DNA of 8,380 nt from Selenomonas sp. (GTDB lineage: Bacteria; Bacillota_C; Negativicutes; Selenomonadales; Selenomonadaceae), in assembly GCA_017940705.1 (NCBI GenBank), contig JAGAYB010000049.1, forward strand, positions 1-8,380. Direction: 5' to 3'. Positions within the stretch are counted from its first letter, which is position 1. Every line of letters starts with the position of its first letter. A program made the position numbers and the translations under genes. Shown here piece after piece: positions 1 through 5,942 of the stretch. Below the pieces are notes generated by a model. That model searched no databases. It saw only the letters and a list, made by a program, of their open reading frames with translations, and was not told the origin of the DNA.

Positions 1-35
1 GTCAGAAATTGAAACGAAAGAAGGAATATAAATGA
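1..35 (+). CDS. 3' end of an upstream gene (partial; possibly rsgA)
   Basis: Only the last codons of an upstream gene can be present before rpe. Two frames are open from the window edge: one reads QKLKRKKEYK and stops at TGA 33-35, giving an ATGA overlap with the rpe start at 32. The other reads SEIETKEGI and stops at TAA 29-31, directly abutting the rpe ATG. The basic RKKEYK tail resembles the C-terminus of RsgA, the ribosome-assembly GTPase commonly found just before rpe in Firmicutes, so I slightly prefer that frame. With about ten residues visible, neither the frame nor the identity is secure. Confidence 0.3.
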   Translation, partial: QKLKRKKEYK

Positions 36-676
36 TTAAAGTTGCTCCATCCATTTTATCGGCAGATTTTGCCCATCTGGCTGATGAAGTAAAAAAGGTA
101 ACGGATGCCGGCGCGGAATACATTCACATTGATGTTATGGACGGCTCATTTGTGCCCAACATCACGCTGGGCTCACTGGTGGTAAAAAGCCTGCGTCCTG
201 CCAGCAAGGCGGTTTTTGATGTGCATCTCATGGTAGAGCACCCGGAAAATCAGATTGCCGCTTTTGCTGAAGCCGGTGCTGATATCATTACCTTTCATTG
301 GGAGGCAGCCCGTCATCATCACCGCATTATCCAGCAGATTAAAGCTGCCGGCTGCAAGGCCGGTATTGCGCTGAACCCTGGCACGCCGCTGGCGATGCTT
401 GAGGAAATTCTGCCGGAAGTGGATATGGTGCTGATTATGACGGTCAATCCCGGCTTTGGCGGACAGAAGTTCATTGCGTCGCAGCTGGAAAAGATTCACA
501 TGCTGCGCCATACCATTGAAGATATGGGATTTACCTGTGATATTGAAGTTGACGGCGGCATTAACGCGGAAACCAGCAAGCAGGTACAGGCGGCCGGCGC
601 TAATATTTTGGTAGCAGGTTCGGCTGTTTACGGAGCGGACGATGCGGCAGCAGCCATTAAGGCTATTCGTGGTTAA
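32..676 (+). CDS. rpe: Ribulose-phosphate 3-epimerase
   Basis: Interconverts D-ribulose 5-phosphate and D-xylulose 5-phosphate in the cytosolic pentose phosphate pathway. The 214-residue protein is the usual full length for this single-domain TIM barrel. Visible family signatures are APSILSADF (5-13, with the substrate-contacting Ser), HIDVMDG (32-38, metal ligand His and catalytic Asp), DVHLMV (63-68, metal ligand His), TVNPGFGGQ (137-145, phosphate loop) and EVDGGI (172-177, second catalytic/metal Asp). All expected metal and acid/base residues are therefore present. The start at ATG 32 is supported by AAGGA at 21-25, six bases upstream. The stop TAA (674-676) runs into the ribosome-binding site of queC, indicating an operon. 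Identification is very secure. Confidence 0.97.
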   Translation: MIKVAPSILSADFAHLADEVKKVTDAGAEYIHIDVMDGSFVPNITLGSLVVKSLRPASKAVFDVHLMVEHPENQIAAFAEAGADIITFHWEAARHHHRIIQQIKAAGCKAGIALNPGTPLAMLEEILPEVDMVLIMTVNPGFGGQKFIASQLEKIHMLRHTIEDMGFTCDIEVDGGINAETSKQVQAAGANILVAGSAVYGADDAAAAIKAIRG

Positions 677-680
677 GGAG
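675..680 (+). promoter_or_regulatory. Ribosome-binding site that decides the queC start
   Basis: AAGGAG overlaps the rpe stop codon. It lies nine bases before ATG 690 but directly abuts ATG 681, and it lies downstream of the in-frame ATG at 642 inside rpe. This spacing makes 690 the best start for queC. Confidence 0.75.
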
Positions 681-689
681 ATGAAAGTA

Positions 690-1376
690 ATGGCAAAAGA
701 AAAAGCAGTGGTGCTGCTGTCCGGCGGTTTGGACAGCTGCACCTGTATGGCAGTGGCCAAGGAGGCCGGCTATGAAATATATCCTATCAGCTTCAATTAT
801 CATCAGCGCCACAGTATTGAACTGGATGGGGCCAAGAAAATTGCGGCTTTCTACAATGTGCCCAAGCACATGATTATTGAAACCAACATGGATGCCATTG
901 GCGGTTCGGCGCTTACGGACAGCAGCATTGATGTCCCCGAAGGCGATGTCAATCGTGATGATGTGCCGATTACCTATGTACCGGCCAGAAATCTCATTTT
1001 TCTGTCTTACGCGATGGCTTATGCCGAAGTCGTGGGCGCAACCCATGTTTATATCGGCGTCAATTCGGTGGATTACTCCGGCTATCCCGACTGCCGTCCG
1101 GAGTTTATCCAAAAATTTCAGGAACTGGCCGATTATGCCACCACGGCTACTGCCGTAAACGGCACCAAGATTAAGCTGGAAACTCCTTTGCAGAATTTGT
1201 CCAAGAAAGAAATAGTCCAGCTCGGCTCCAGACTGGGAGCGCCCCTGCAGTTTACACATAGCTGCTATAAGGGCGGCGAAAAGGCCTGTGGTGTATGCGA
1301 CAGCTGCAAGCTGCGTCTGCAGGGCTTTGCCGAAGCCGGTGTAGAAGATCCGGTGGAATATGAAACGCGAGGTTAA
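690..1376 (+). CDS. queC: 7-cyano-7-deazaguanine (preQ0) synthase QueC
   Basis: QueC uses ATP and ammonia to convert 7-carboxy-7-deazaguanine into preQ0, the precursor of the tRNA nucleoside queuosine. Starting at ATG 690 gives 228 residues, the normal family length. The N-terminus carries the PP-loop ATP-pyrophosphatase motif SGGLDS (11-16). Further family blocks are FNYHQRH (35-41), TYVPARN (95-101) and the GVNSVDYSGYPDCRPEF region (123-139). The C-terminal zinc site is complete: Cys192 followed by Cys200, Cys203 and Cys206 in ACGVCDSC. ATG 681 and ATG 642 are also in frame, but only 690 has a properly spaced ribosome-binding site. The gene sits between rpe and folE2 with gaps of 13 and 9 bases, so co-transcription is likely. 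queD and queE are not in the window and must be elsewhere if the pathway is complete. Confidence 0.96.
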   Translation: MAKEKAVVLLSGGLDSCTCMAVAKEAGYEIYPISFNYHQRHSIELDGAKKIAAFYNVPKHMIIETNMDAIGGSALTDSSIDVPEGDVNRDDVPITYVPARNLIFLSYAMAYAEVVGATHVYIGVNSVDYSGYPDCRPEFIQKFQELADYATTATAVNGTKIKLETPLQNLSKKEIVQLGSRLGAPLQFTHSCYKGGEKACGVCDSCKLRLQGFAEAGVEDPVEYETRG

Positions 1377-1385
1377 GAGGTTAAT

Positions 1386-2174
1386 ATGCAGGATGTACAA
1401 AATCGTGCCGACGGCCGCGGCATTGATATTCAAAAGGTAGGGATAAAGGAAGCTCATCTGCCTTTTTTAATAAAAACCCGTGAAGGCGGCTATCAGCAGG
1501 TTTTGGCCAGAGTGAGATTCACGGTGTCACTGCCCAGCGAATACAAGGGCACACACATGAGCCGCTTTTTGGAAATTCTGATGCCATGGAGCAAGAAACC
1601 GCTGGCAGAGCCGGAGATGGAAGCCATGCTGGGAGAAGCGCTGACCAAATTGGAGGCCAGTTCGGCGGAGGTGGAGCTGTCCTTCAAGTATTTCGTTGAC
1701 AAGGAAGCACCGGTCAGCGGCCGCCAATCCGTTCTGGATTTGGACTGTTCTTTTACGGGCTGCAAGGATAAGGGTAAGCCCATGGAATTTCAGCTGGGGG
1801 TGGAGGTGCCCTTTACATCGCTTTGCCCATGCAGCAAGGAAATCTCTGCCTATGGTGCCCATAATCAGCGCTCAGTAGCCAGAATCCAGCTGCGTTTTAA
1901 AGAAGGTTATGACTGTATATATATTGAAGACCTGGCAGAAATGGTGGAGAAACAGGGCTCTTCACCTATTTATCCGCTGCTTAAGCGTGAGGATGAAAAG
2001 TTTGTCACGGAGGCAGCCTATGAAAATCCCAAGTTTGTGGAAGATATCCTGAGGGATACGGTACTGACCTTACGGGAAATTGAAGGGCTTAAATGGTTCT
2101 CTCTGGAATGTGAAAACTATGAATCCATTCACAATCACAGCGCTTATGCTCAGCATGAGGAAGAATTGTCCTGA
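1386..2174 (+). CDS. folE2: GTP cyclohydrolase IB (FolE2/MptA family)
   Basis: FolE2 opens the ring of GTP to give 7,8-dihydroneopterin triphosphate, the first intermediate shared by queuosine and folate synthesis. The 262-residue protein has the family's expected length and tunnel-fold blocks: VPFTSLCPCSKEIS (141-154) with the metal-binding Cys147, GAHNQRS (157-163), LLKREDEKFVTE (198-209) with a conserved acidic pair, AYENPKFVED (211-220), and the C-terminal ENYESIHNHSAYA (243-255) with conserved histidines. These distinguish it from the zinc enzyme FolE (type IA) and from QueF. FolE2 enzymes are known to work with several divalent metals, allowing growth under zinc limitation; I see no zinc-responsive operator here. 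ATG 1386 has AAGAGG at 1375-1380, five bases upstream, overlapping the queC stop codon. The pairing with queC favours a role in queuosine synthesis, though folate supply is equally possible. Confidence 0.95.
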   Translation: MQDVQNRADGRGIDIQKVGIKEAHLPFLIKTREGGYQQVLARVRFTVSLPSEYKGTHMSRFLEILMPWSKKPLAEPEMEAMLGEALTKLEASSAEVELSFKYFVDKEAPVSGRQSVLDLDCSFTGCKDKGKPMEFQLGVEVPFTSLCPCSKEISAYGAHNQRSVARIQLRFKEGYDCIYIEDLAEMVEKQGSSPIYPLLKREDEKFVTEAAYENPKFVEDILRDTVLTLREIEGLKWFSLECENYESIHNHSAYAQHEEELS

Positions 2175-2210
2175 GAAGAGCAAAAATAACTATCCTAAGG
2201 GACGGTTTGC

Positions 2211-3200
2211 ATGAATAAATTTTACAAGCGGTTTGTGGGTTTAATATTGCTGGTGGTAATTATTTCCGGCGTAGTCATCTACACTACGGTGGATATTAAC
2301 ACGCTGCATAACTTAAACCGGTTTCAGCCGTGGTCAATCGGGTTGGCCGTTTTTGCTGTGGCATTGGGCATGTTTTTTGATGGCAGCCGCCTGATGCACA
2401 TGGTGAAGATATCCAATGAGAAAATAACTTTATATCAGGCAGTGCAGGTGGTGTTTGGCAATTACTTTCTGGCTTTGCTGACGCCGGGGGCAACCGGCGG
2501 AGCCGTGGCGCAGCTGATGTTTTTGCGTCATGCCGGAGTACCTACCGGCAAGGCGACCGTGCTGGTCATTGTCCGCACCCTGCTGTCGATTTTTTTCCTG
2601 GTGCTCTGCATGCCCTTTATCTTTATGCATGATAACGGCATTGTGCCGGGGGTGTCCAATACTGCGCTGATGATGATAACCATAACGGCCTTTGTTGTCA
2701 TTGTCGCCATTGTGATTGGCGCCCGGCGCGGCTTTCTTGATTATTTCGTCATCAGGTTTACCCGGCGCATGAAGAATCAGCGGCGCCGCAAGGTCATTGC
2801 TTTTTACCGGGATACGAAGTGTGCTATTAACCTGCTCCTGCGTTCCCCCTGGAAAATGCTTTTGGTTTTTGTGGAGTCGGGACTTAATCTGCTGTGTATA
2901 TATGCTATCGTGCCCTGTCTTCTGCTGGGACTGGGGGTTATGGATGCAGACTGGTACACGGTCATGGGCCGCATGATTTTCCTTAACATGCTTTTGTACT
3001 TTACGCCGACTCCCGGAGGCTCGGGCATTGCTGAAGGCGGTTTCGTGCTGCTGTTCAGTGAGACGGTGCCGGCCGGTACCGTAGGGATTGTGGCAGTGTG
3101 CTGGCGTCTTATCGCTGAGTACATTCCCTTCTTGATTGGTTTCTACTACACACTGACTGTTTTTGGCCGTGATTTCCTCAATCGTCAGTTAAACAAATAA
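2211..3200 (+). CDS. UPF0104 / lysylphosphatidylglycerol-synthase-type flippase-like membrane protein
   Basis: A 329-residue integral membrane protein resembling the transmembrane (flippase-like) half of MprF, as in the UPF0104/TIGR00374 family. About seven or eight hydrophobic segments can be seen, roughly at 8-26, 42-59, 77-91, 115-138, 151-170, 213-243, 253-282 and 290-316. A strongly basic cytoplasmic-type loop lies at 184-200 (RRMKNQRRRK). Two glycine/proline motifs typical of the family are present: LLTPGATGGAVAQ (89-101) and YFTPTPGGSGIAEGG (263-277). No MprF synthase domain is present, so it is not an aminoacyl-lipid synthase by itself. The substrate is unknown; lipid translocation is only a family-level guess. 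ATG 2211 follows AGGGA at 2198-2202 with suitable spacing. It lies 36 bases after folE2 with no visible promoter or terminator between, so it probably ends the rpe operon. Confidence 0.85.
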   Translation: MNKFYKRFVGLILLVVIISGVVIYTTVDINTLHNLNRFQPWSIGLAVFAVALGMFFDGSRLMHMVKISNEKITLYQAVQVVFGNYFLALLTPGATGGAVAQLMFLRHAGVPTGKATVLVIVRTLLSIFFLVLCMPFIFMHDNGIVPGVSNTALMMITITAFVVIVAIVIGARRGFLDYFVIRFTRRMKNQRRRKVIAFYRDTKCAINLLLRSPWKMLLVFVESGLNLLCIYAIVPCLLLGLGVMDADWYTVMGRMIFLNMLLYFTPTPGGSGIAEGGFVLLFSETVPAGTVGIVAVCWRLIAEYIPFLIGFYYTLTVFGRDFLNRQLNK

Positions 3201-3224
3201 AAGCCGCCGCAGGGCGGCTTTTTT
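3199..3224 (+). terminator. Intrinsic terminator after the UPF0104 gene
   Basis: AAGCCGCC (3201-3208) pairs perfectly with GGCGGCTT (3213-3220) around a GCAG loop, followed immediately by TTTT, giving six T in total from 3219. The preceding AA (3199-3200, the end of the stop codon) can extend the stem into the T tract. This is a strong rho-independent terminator. The RBS of cbiD begins at the next base, so no promoter can fit between them. Confidence 0.9.
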
Positions 3225-3241
3225 GAAAGGCAGTGGTATTT

Positions 3242-4360
3242 GTGGCAGATGAATTGCGCAGCGGCTATACTACCGGGGCTTGTGCTGCGGCCGGGGTCAA
3301 AGCCGTGCTTTTATATGAGGCCGGTCTGGAATGGGAGACTGTGGAGCTGACAGCTTTGGACGGGACAAAGCTTATAATTCCCGTAAAGGCTGTCCGGGAA
3401 ACGGAGCATGGGCTGGAGGCCGAGGTGGTAAAATTCTCCGGCGATGACCCCGATATAACAAATGGTGTTTCTGTGTTTACCGCCTTGCGCCATTTATCGG
3501 GAGCGCCGGAAGAAATTGTCTTTAAAGCCGGCAAGGGCATTGGCAGGGTAACGAAGCCGGGGCTGTCGGTAGCTGTAGGCGAGCCGTCGATAAATCCCGG
3601 CCCCCGGCAGCTTATCCGGCAGGTGATAGCAGAACTTTTGGGCAGTGACAAGCAGCCGCTGGAGGTCACTATCTCCATTCCTGTCGGAGTAGAGCTGGCA
3701 AGGCAGACACTCAATCCCATCTTGGGCGTCGAAGGGGGGCTTTCCGTGATTGGCACAACAGGAGTGCTGCGGCCCATGTCGGAAGAGGGGTTTAAAAATT
3801 CGCTGGTTCCGCAGATAGATGTGGCATTGGCTGCCGGTTTCACGGACTTAATCTTTGTGCCGGGGAAAATCGGTGAAAGAATTGCGCTCCGTTGGCAACT
3901 GCCCCGTGAAGCAATGGTACAGACCAGCAATTTTATCGGTTTTATGCTGGAGGCAGCCGCCAAGCGCGGCGTGAAACGCATTTTGCTTTTTGGTCATATC
4001 GGCAAGCTCGTAAAGGTGGCGGCAGGCGTGTTTTACACGCACAACCGCATTGCCGATGCCCGGCTGGAAACCATGGCGGCTTATGCAGCTGCCGCCGGCC
4101 TTGGCAGTCAGGGCGTGCAGCAGCTGCTGGCCAGCAATACCACTGAGGATGCTTTGGCAGTTTTGTCAGCCTGTAATCTGCGGCAGACTGTCTGCCGGCG
4201 GCTGGCTCAGCAGGCCAGCTGCCGCGTAGAACGCTATCTTTTTCAAAAGGTGCAGGTGGGTACGGTGCTGGTAAGCCTGAAAGGCGAACTGCTGGGCATG
4301 GATGATATGGCTGCCAAGATGGGAAAGGCTTGGGGCTGGGAGGTACAAAATGGATCATAA
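3242..4360 (+). CDS. cbiD: Cobalt-precorrin-5B C1-methyltransferase CbiD
   Basis: CbiD transfers a methyl group from S-adenosylmethionine to C-1 of cobalt-precorrin-5B in the anaerobic (early cobalt insertion) cobalamin pathway. The 372 residues carry the family motifs: RSGYTTGACAAA (6-17), GDDPDITNG (67-75), GKGIGRVTKPGL (98-109), GEPSINPGPR (113-122), GGLSVIGTTGVLRPMSEE (166-183), VPGKIGE (206-212) and HIGKLVKVAAGVFYTHN (252-268). There is no ATG near the start. GTG 3242 lies 11 bases after the AAAGG at 3226-3230, while GTG 3233 (three residues longer) is only two bases away, so 3242 is preferred but not certain. The 3' end overlaps cbiE by 11 bases, implying translational coupling. No cobalamin riboswitch is seen, and a terminator stands directly upstream, so expression probably relies on read-through. 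Confidence 0.95.
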   Translation: MADELRSGYTTGACAAAGVKAVLLYEAGLEWETVELTALDGTKLIIPVKAVRETEHGLEAEVVKFSGDDPDITNGVSVFTALRHLSGAPEEIVFKAGKGIGRVTKPGLSVAVGEPSINPGPRQLIRQVIAELLGSDKQPLEVTISIPVGVELARQTLNPILGVEGGLSVIGTTGVLRPMSEEGFKNSLVPQIDVALAAGFTDLIFVPGKIGERIALRWQLPREAMVQTSNFIGFMLEAAAKRGVKRILLFGHIGKLVKVAAGVFYTHNRIADARLETMAAYAAAAGLGSQGVQQLLASNTTEDALAVLSACNLRQTVCRRLAQQASCRVERYLFQKVQVGTVLVSLKGELLGMDDMAAKMGKAWGWEVQNGS

Positions 4361-4982
4361 GATAATTGTAGCCGGCATCGGCCCAGGGAGTGAAGCCTAT
4401 ATTGTGCCGCAGGCGCTGCAGGCCATACGGAGCGCTAAGATTTTGGTCGGCGGACGCAGGGGTTTGCAGCAGTTTTCGCAAGAAGGCCAGCAGACAATGG
4501 CTATAACTGCTGATATTGAGAGCGTAATGGATTTTATTGCCTGCCAGCTGACCAATAACGATGTGGTAGTTATGGTGTCGGGCGACCCCGGCTATTACTC
4601 CCTGCTGGATGCCCTGCGCCGCAGGTTCCCTTCAGCGTCCCTGCAGGTCATTCCCGGCATCAGCGCCATGCAGTATGCCTTTGCCCGTCTGGCACTGCCC
4701 TGGCATGATGCTGAGTGGGTCAGCTTTCACGGGCGTCTGCCCAAGACTGAGGACATAAGCTATGCTGCTGGGAAAATCATCGGGATGCTGACCGATGGCA
4801 AATACAATTCGCACACAATACCAGAGTTATTAAGACAGCAGGGCTGGCCAGCAGAGGCCACATTGCATATTTGCAGCCGCTTGTCCTATGCTGATGAAGA
4901 AATCATAACCACGACTTTGGAAAAAGCTGGCTCTATAGATATAAAGGGTCATTGCATATTGGTAGTAGAAGCAAAAAATTAG
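4350..4982 (+). CDS. cbiE: Cobalt-precorrin-7 (C5)-methyltransferase CbiE
   Basis: CbiE belongs to the tetrapyrrole methylase family and methylates C-5 of the corrin ring (cobalt-precorrin-7) using S-adenosylmethionine. The 210-residue protein shows GIGPGS (9-14) at the N-terminus, VSGDPGYYS (76-84) for the SAM-binding loop, IPGISAMQYAFARL (101-114), and SFHGR (125-129), all typical. ATG 4350 has GGGAGG at 4338-4343, six bases upstream. A longer frame back to 4302 lies inside cbiD, lacks a ribosome-binding site and is unlikely. The C-5 step is normally paired with the C-15 methylation/decarboxylation of CbiT, often encoded next to cbiE or fused as CobL. Here the protein ends without a CbiT domain and no cbiT follows. 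No convincing terminator follows the TAG stop. Confidence 0.95.
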   Translation: MDHKIIVAGIGPGSEAYIVPQALQAIRSAKILVGGRRGLQQFSQEGQQTMAITADIESVMDFIACQLTNNDVVVMVSGDPGYYSLLDALRRRFPSASLQVIPGISAMQYAFARLALPWHDAEWVSFHGRLPKTEDISYAAGKIIGMLTDGKYNSHTIPELLRQQGWPAEATLHICSRLSYADEEIITTTLEKAGSIDIKGHCILVVEAKN

Positions 4983-5015
4983 CAAAAAAATAAAGATAAA
5001 TTGTCAAAAATTTTC

Positions 5016-5045
5016 TTGCCAAATGCCGCCGGGCTATGCTATTAT
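5016..5045 (+). promoter_or_regulatory. Predicted sigma-A-type promoter for ispH-S1
   Basis: TTGCCA (5016-5021) and TATTAT (5040-5045) are separated by 18 bases, and TGC (5037-5039) directly before the -10 box forms an extended -10 element. The sequence upstream (about 4983-5014) is very A/T-rich, as in an UP element. Transcription would start near 5052, giving a leader of about 63 bases before ispH. A second weaker -10-like TATGAT lies at 5047-5052. Confidence 0.65.
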
Positions 5046-5054
5046 GTATGATAG

Positions 5055-5094
5055 ATTGTGAAAAAGGGTATGTCCTATACCAATTTCGCATAAT
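5055..5094 (+). promoter_or_regulatory. Imperfect hairpin in the presumed ispH leader
   Basis: ATTGTG (5055-5060) can pair with CGCATAAT-side bases 5089-5094 (one G-T pair), AAA (5061-5063) with TTT (5084-5086), and GGTAT (5067-5071) with ATACC (5077-5081) around the loop GTCCT. There are about 14 pairs with small internal bulges. It begins just after the predicted transcription start and ends about 20 bases before the ATG. It could be a leader stem-loop or an operator. It matches no riboswitch class I recognise and may be fortuitous. Confidence 0.3.
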
Positions 5095-5114
5095 TAAATT
5101 ATGGTGGTTGATGT

Positions 5115-5942
5115 ATGGAAGTCATTTTGGCAGATTATCTAGGCTTTTGTTATGGCGTAAAACGTGCCGTATCCATTGCTAAGGAAAATGCTTCTTCAGA
5201 TGGCACAGCCTGCACATTAGGCCCGATAATCCATAATCCGCAGATGGTGGAGCGCTTGAAAGATGAGGGCGTTGGCACTGTTGAAAGTCTGGAGGAGATG
5301 GATAAGGGAACGATAATTATCCGTTCCCATGGTGTGGGGCCTGCGGTTTATGCAGATGCGGAAAGGCGCGGTCTGGAACTGGTGGATGCAACCTGTCCGC
5401 ATGTGAAAAAAGCGCAGCTTTCAGCTAAGGCGTTGGTAGACGATGGCTATAAAGTGGTCATTATCGGTGAAAAACGCCATCCTGAAGTACACAGTATCTT
5501 TGAATGGTCTGACTGCAAGGCCGATATTGTGGAAAACGAAGAAGAGGCCGAGGCACTGCATTCCTGTGCTAAATTGGGAATCGTTTGCCAAACAACATTT
5601 TCAGGAGATAAGTTCAAGCAGATTGTTTCACGGCTATTAGAAAAGTCCCGTGATATACGCATACAACGTACCATATGTACAGCTACGGATCAGCGGCAGG
5701 CAGCAGCTCTGGAGTTAGCTGCCAAGGTCGATTTAATGCTGGTGATTGGCGGTAAGAACAGTGCCAATACCACGCGGCTGGCGCGGATTTGTGAGGAAAA
5801 ATGCTTAACTTACCACATCGAAACTGCAGAGGAATTGCAGGACGAGTGGTTTGATAAAATTGAAAAAATTGGTATTACAGCAGGTGCTTCAACACCTGAC
5901 TGGATTATCAAGGAGGTATATAAAAAGTGTCAGAACAGATGA
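5115..5942 (+). CDS. ispH: 4-hydroxy-3-methylbut-2-enyl diphosphate reductase IspH (LytB)
   Basis: IspH catalyses the last step of the MEP pathway, reducing HMBPP to IPP and DMAPP with a [4Fe-4S] cluster in the cytosol. The 275-residue protein has all three cluster cysteines: Cys12 in GFCYGV, Cys94 in DATCP and Cys188 in TICTATDQRQ. Substrate-contacting residues are also visible: His40 (IIHN), His72 (RSHG), His122 and Glu124 (RHPEV), the GGKNSANT block (212-219) and GASTPDW (257-263). ATG 5115 has GGTGG at 5103-5107 with seven-base spacing. The gene starts a transcription unit with its own promoter and overlaps the S1 gene by 16 bases. In many Clostridia IspH is fused to S1 in one chain. Here the frame ends with KKCQNR just past a run of five A, so the two are encoded in separate frames. 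IspH function looks intact. Confidence 0.97.
   Translation: MEVILADYLGFCYGVKRAVSIAKENASSDGTACTLGPIIHNPQMVERLKDEGVGTVESLEEMDKGTIIIRSHGVGPAVYADAERRGLELVDATCPHVKKAQLSAKALVDDGYKVVIIGEKRHPEVHSIFEWSDCKADIVENEEEAEALHSCAKLGIVCQTTFSGDKFKQIVSRLLEKSRDIRIQRTICTATDQRQAAALELAAKVDLMLVIGGKNSANTTRLARICEEKCLTYHIETAEELQDEWFDKIEKIGITAGASTPDWIIKEVYKKCQNR
5910..5916 (+). promoter_or_regulatory. Consensus Shine-Dalgarno within ispH, for S1
   Basis: AAGGAGG inside the last codons of ispH lies 10 bases before GTG 5927 and 22 bases before the alternative ATG 5939. It is the strongest ribosome-binding site in the window and makes GTG 5927 the likely S1 start. A secondary possibility is reinitiation at ATG 5939, which overlaps the ispH stop as ATGA. 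The same element could also pause ribosomes translating ispH. Confidence 0.8.
5921..5927 (+). other. dnaX-like T AAA AAG heptamer at the ispH/S1 frame junction
   Basis: In the ispH frame the codons are AAA (5922-5924) and AAG (5925-5927), preceded by T 5921. A -1 slip here would continue directly into the S1 frame at GTG 5927. The heptamer differs from the classical A AAA AAG by its first base, which weakens P-site re-pairing. The site is seen directly; frameshifting is a hypothesis. Confidence 0.3.

Noticed and set aside
173..760. 195-codon open frame on the - strand opposite rpe
   Set aside because: Shadow of rpe and the queC start; no domain or initiation signal.
663..1457. 264-codon open frame on the - strand opposite queC
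   Set aside because: Shadow of queC, which has complete catalytic and zinc motifs. No ribosome-binding site or recognisable domain.
2187..2200. TAACTATCCTAAGG, reminiscent of the 23S rRNA/I-CeuI region
   Set aside because: The match is short and gapped, with no surrounding rRNA sequence. It is an intergenic coincidence next to the UPF0104 ribosome-binding site.
3265..3981. 238-codon open frame on the - strand opposite cbiD
   Set aside because: Serine/threonine/proline-rich shadow translation of a clearly coding + strand gene; no independent evidence.
4029..4043. GCGTGT-TTT-ACACGC perfect short inverted repeat
   Set aside because: Lies inside the conserved GVFYTHN motif of cbiD, with no T tract after it. 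It is explained by coding constraint.
4983..5015. Possible terminator after cbiE in the A/T-rich stretch
   Set aside because: Only an AAAA/TTTT-type self-complementarity is present, with no G/C stem. It is better read as upstream A/T-rich promoter sequence.
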